NCBI GenBank assembly: GCA_037389465.1
Contig: JAZARR010000123.1
Coordinates: 2,240,501-2,304,500 of the forward strand
Reading direction: 5' to 3'
Origin: Baylisascaris procyonis
Lineage: Eukaryota > Nematoda > Chromadorea > Rhabditida > Ascarididae
Length of the DNA stretch: 64,000 nt
A program made the position numbers and the translations under genes. Positions within the stretch are counted from its first letter, which is position 1. Each line of letters opens with the position of its first letter. Shown here piece by piece: positions 62,940 through 64,000 of this stretch. A model generated the notes under the pieces. That model was given only the letters and a program-made list of their open reading frames with translations. It did no database searches and had not been told where the DNA came from.

Positions 62940-64000
62940 GTAACTAACTGTTGGAGGCAGGAAATTTCCCACTCTGTAGAAAGCTTAGCTTTAACTTAGC
63001 AATTGTTCATTAATGTTTAGCTATATCGGAAAACTTTTGTTGTAATGAAATAGCGTCTTCTTTTTTTTAGATGTTATTCATTTCCATTCTTCGAATATCT
63101 TTTCTCACATCATGAAGGAAAAATTTTGCTTGTTACAATCAAGTGAGAAGCTCGAATTTTTTTTTTTTTCAGTTGCCATGGAAAACGATTTCAAATGGTC
63201 ATTATTCTAGAATCAAGCTTCTTCCGGCAAATGCATAGTTCAATGTCTAGGTAGGACCAATGGACGGCTATTTATGGACAACGAGGAATCTCCATCAGAA
63301 ATTTCCTATTTCCTGCCATTTGATCCATAGTAAGGATAGGTGAGGGGAGAGTGAAAAAAAGGTCTAGAATACTTTCATTTCTTTTTGTTCGTTACGCTAG
63401 ACTTCCATTAGAGTTCTCATAGTTTTGCTTCTTATGCGTTGTTGATGAAAATTTTCAAGCACAAAGAATTTAATCCAACTTTTTTACTTCATTAGTCATA
63501 TTTTTATTCGTATTTCAAAACGTTCGATTTAAGCTTACTAATAATTGAATGGTGAAAATTTTTCTCGTTTGCAATTTTCTCATTCCTTTTTTTTCTCTTT
63601 ATCTTTGTCTCTCTATCTATCTCTCTCTTTCTCTCTCTCTTTCCAAATAACTTGATGCTACTATATTGAATGAATTTCCCCTTATTAGTGAAGGTATTTG
63701 TTTACGATTTTGCTTTCCATAAGACGAATGTTTAAGGAAAAAAAAGTGGAAAAAAAAATTTTTTTAATGATATTTACAGCACTAGAATTAATCGGTTTCT
63801 TAACCAAATAATGATAGGTGATTCCAGTTTAATACACGTAAAGAAATATTCCCTTCCAAAGTTTTTTTCTAAAATTGCACTCATCAATGAATTATTTTCT
63901 CCATTCCTCTCATAAAAATTAATCTTTTATTTCCATTTCGTTCATATTCAATGATAATTTGAAGGCGTTTTTTTAAATGAATAAGCTCGAAAATGCATTA
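62940..64000. other. Right-edge region, no firm gene
   Basis: May contain later exons of the candidate membrane protein: acceptor-like TTTTTTTTAG at 63070 and TTTTTCAG near 63172. Also a CT-rich microsatellite at 63583-63643. Nothing identifiable. Confidence 0.3.
63583..63643. repeat. CT/CTAT-rich microsatellite at right edge
   Basis: TCTCTATCTATCTCTCTC-type pyrimidine repeat of about 60 bases. Confidence 0.85.

Noticed and set aside
1..64000. tRNA, rRNA, spliced-leader RNA genes, CRISPR arrays, transposase or viral genes
   Set aside because: None recognised by eye on either strand. Small RNA genes could be missed without a covariance-model search.

Overview
The window reads as a piece of a nematode nuclear genome. 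It is AT-rich and its genes are broken into many small exons with poly-T/TTTCAG-type acceptors. Four plus-strand genes have a spliced-leader-type acceptor 0 to 11 bases before the start codon, and one gene resembles the nematode-specific presenilin HOP-1. The low GC and the long introns would suit a clade III (spirurid or filarial-like) worm, but that placement is inference. No bacterial, viral, CRISPR or transposase sequence was recognised.

Layout. The left 18.6 kb is one minus-strand gene. It starts at 18647 and runs off the left edge, and it encodes the ESCRT-associated Bro1/V-domain protein HD-PTP (PTPN23, C. elegans EGO-2 type). I could assemble 23 in-frame exons (1,319 residues). A 3.3 kb divergent spacer follows, with two G-rich blocks and an orphan minus-strand exon. 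Then come four genes on the plus strand: U1 snRNP protein C (21939-23913), DNA polymerase epsilon subunit 2 (26116-32992), PICK1 with PDZ and BAR domains (37027-41862) and a divergent HOP-1-like presenilin (44507-54483). From 54484 to about 62700 no gene can be supported; the stretch holds AT microsatellites and low-complexity DNA. At the right edge a short ORF with one membrane segment (from 62735) may be the first exon of a type II membrane protein that continues outside.

How the genes relate. They serve different pathways: endosomal sorting, splicing, DNA replication, membrane-curvature/PDZ scaffolding, and intramembrane proteolysis. The plus-strand genes lie 2.2 to 4 kb apart, too far for a typical tight nematode operon, and each has its own leader acceptor. 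HD-PTP, PICK1 and presenilin all bear on membrane-protein trafficking or turnover, but nothing in the sequence shows a functional cluster. Exon models were built by hand from splice signals, reading phase and remembered family sequences. Each model keeps an open frame from its first to its last listed exon; individual junctions could shift by a few bases.

The most interesting points are unusual splice sites (17 of 48 donors have T at intron +3, and several acceptors have a purine at -3), a tandem duplication of the start of PICK1 exon 7, a presenilin that keeps both catalytic aspartates and PAL but has lost the conserved sequence after its first catalytic aspartate, a dispersed repeat found three times in HD-PTP introns, and the orphan 120-base exon at 21066-21185.
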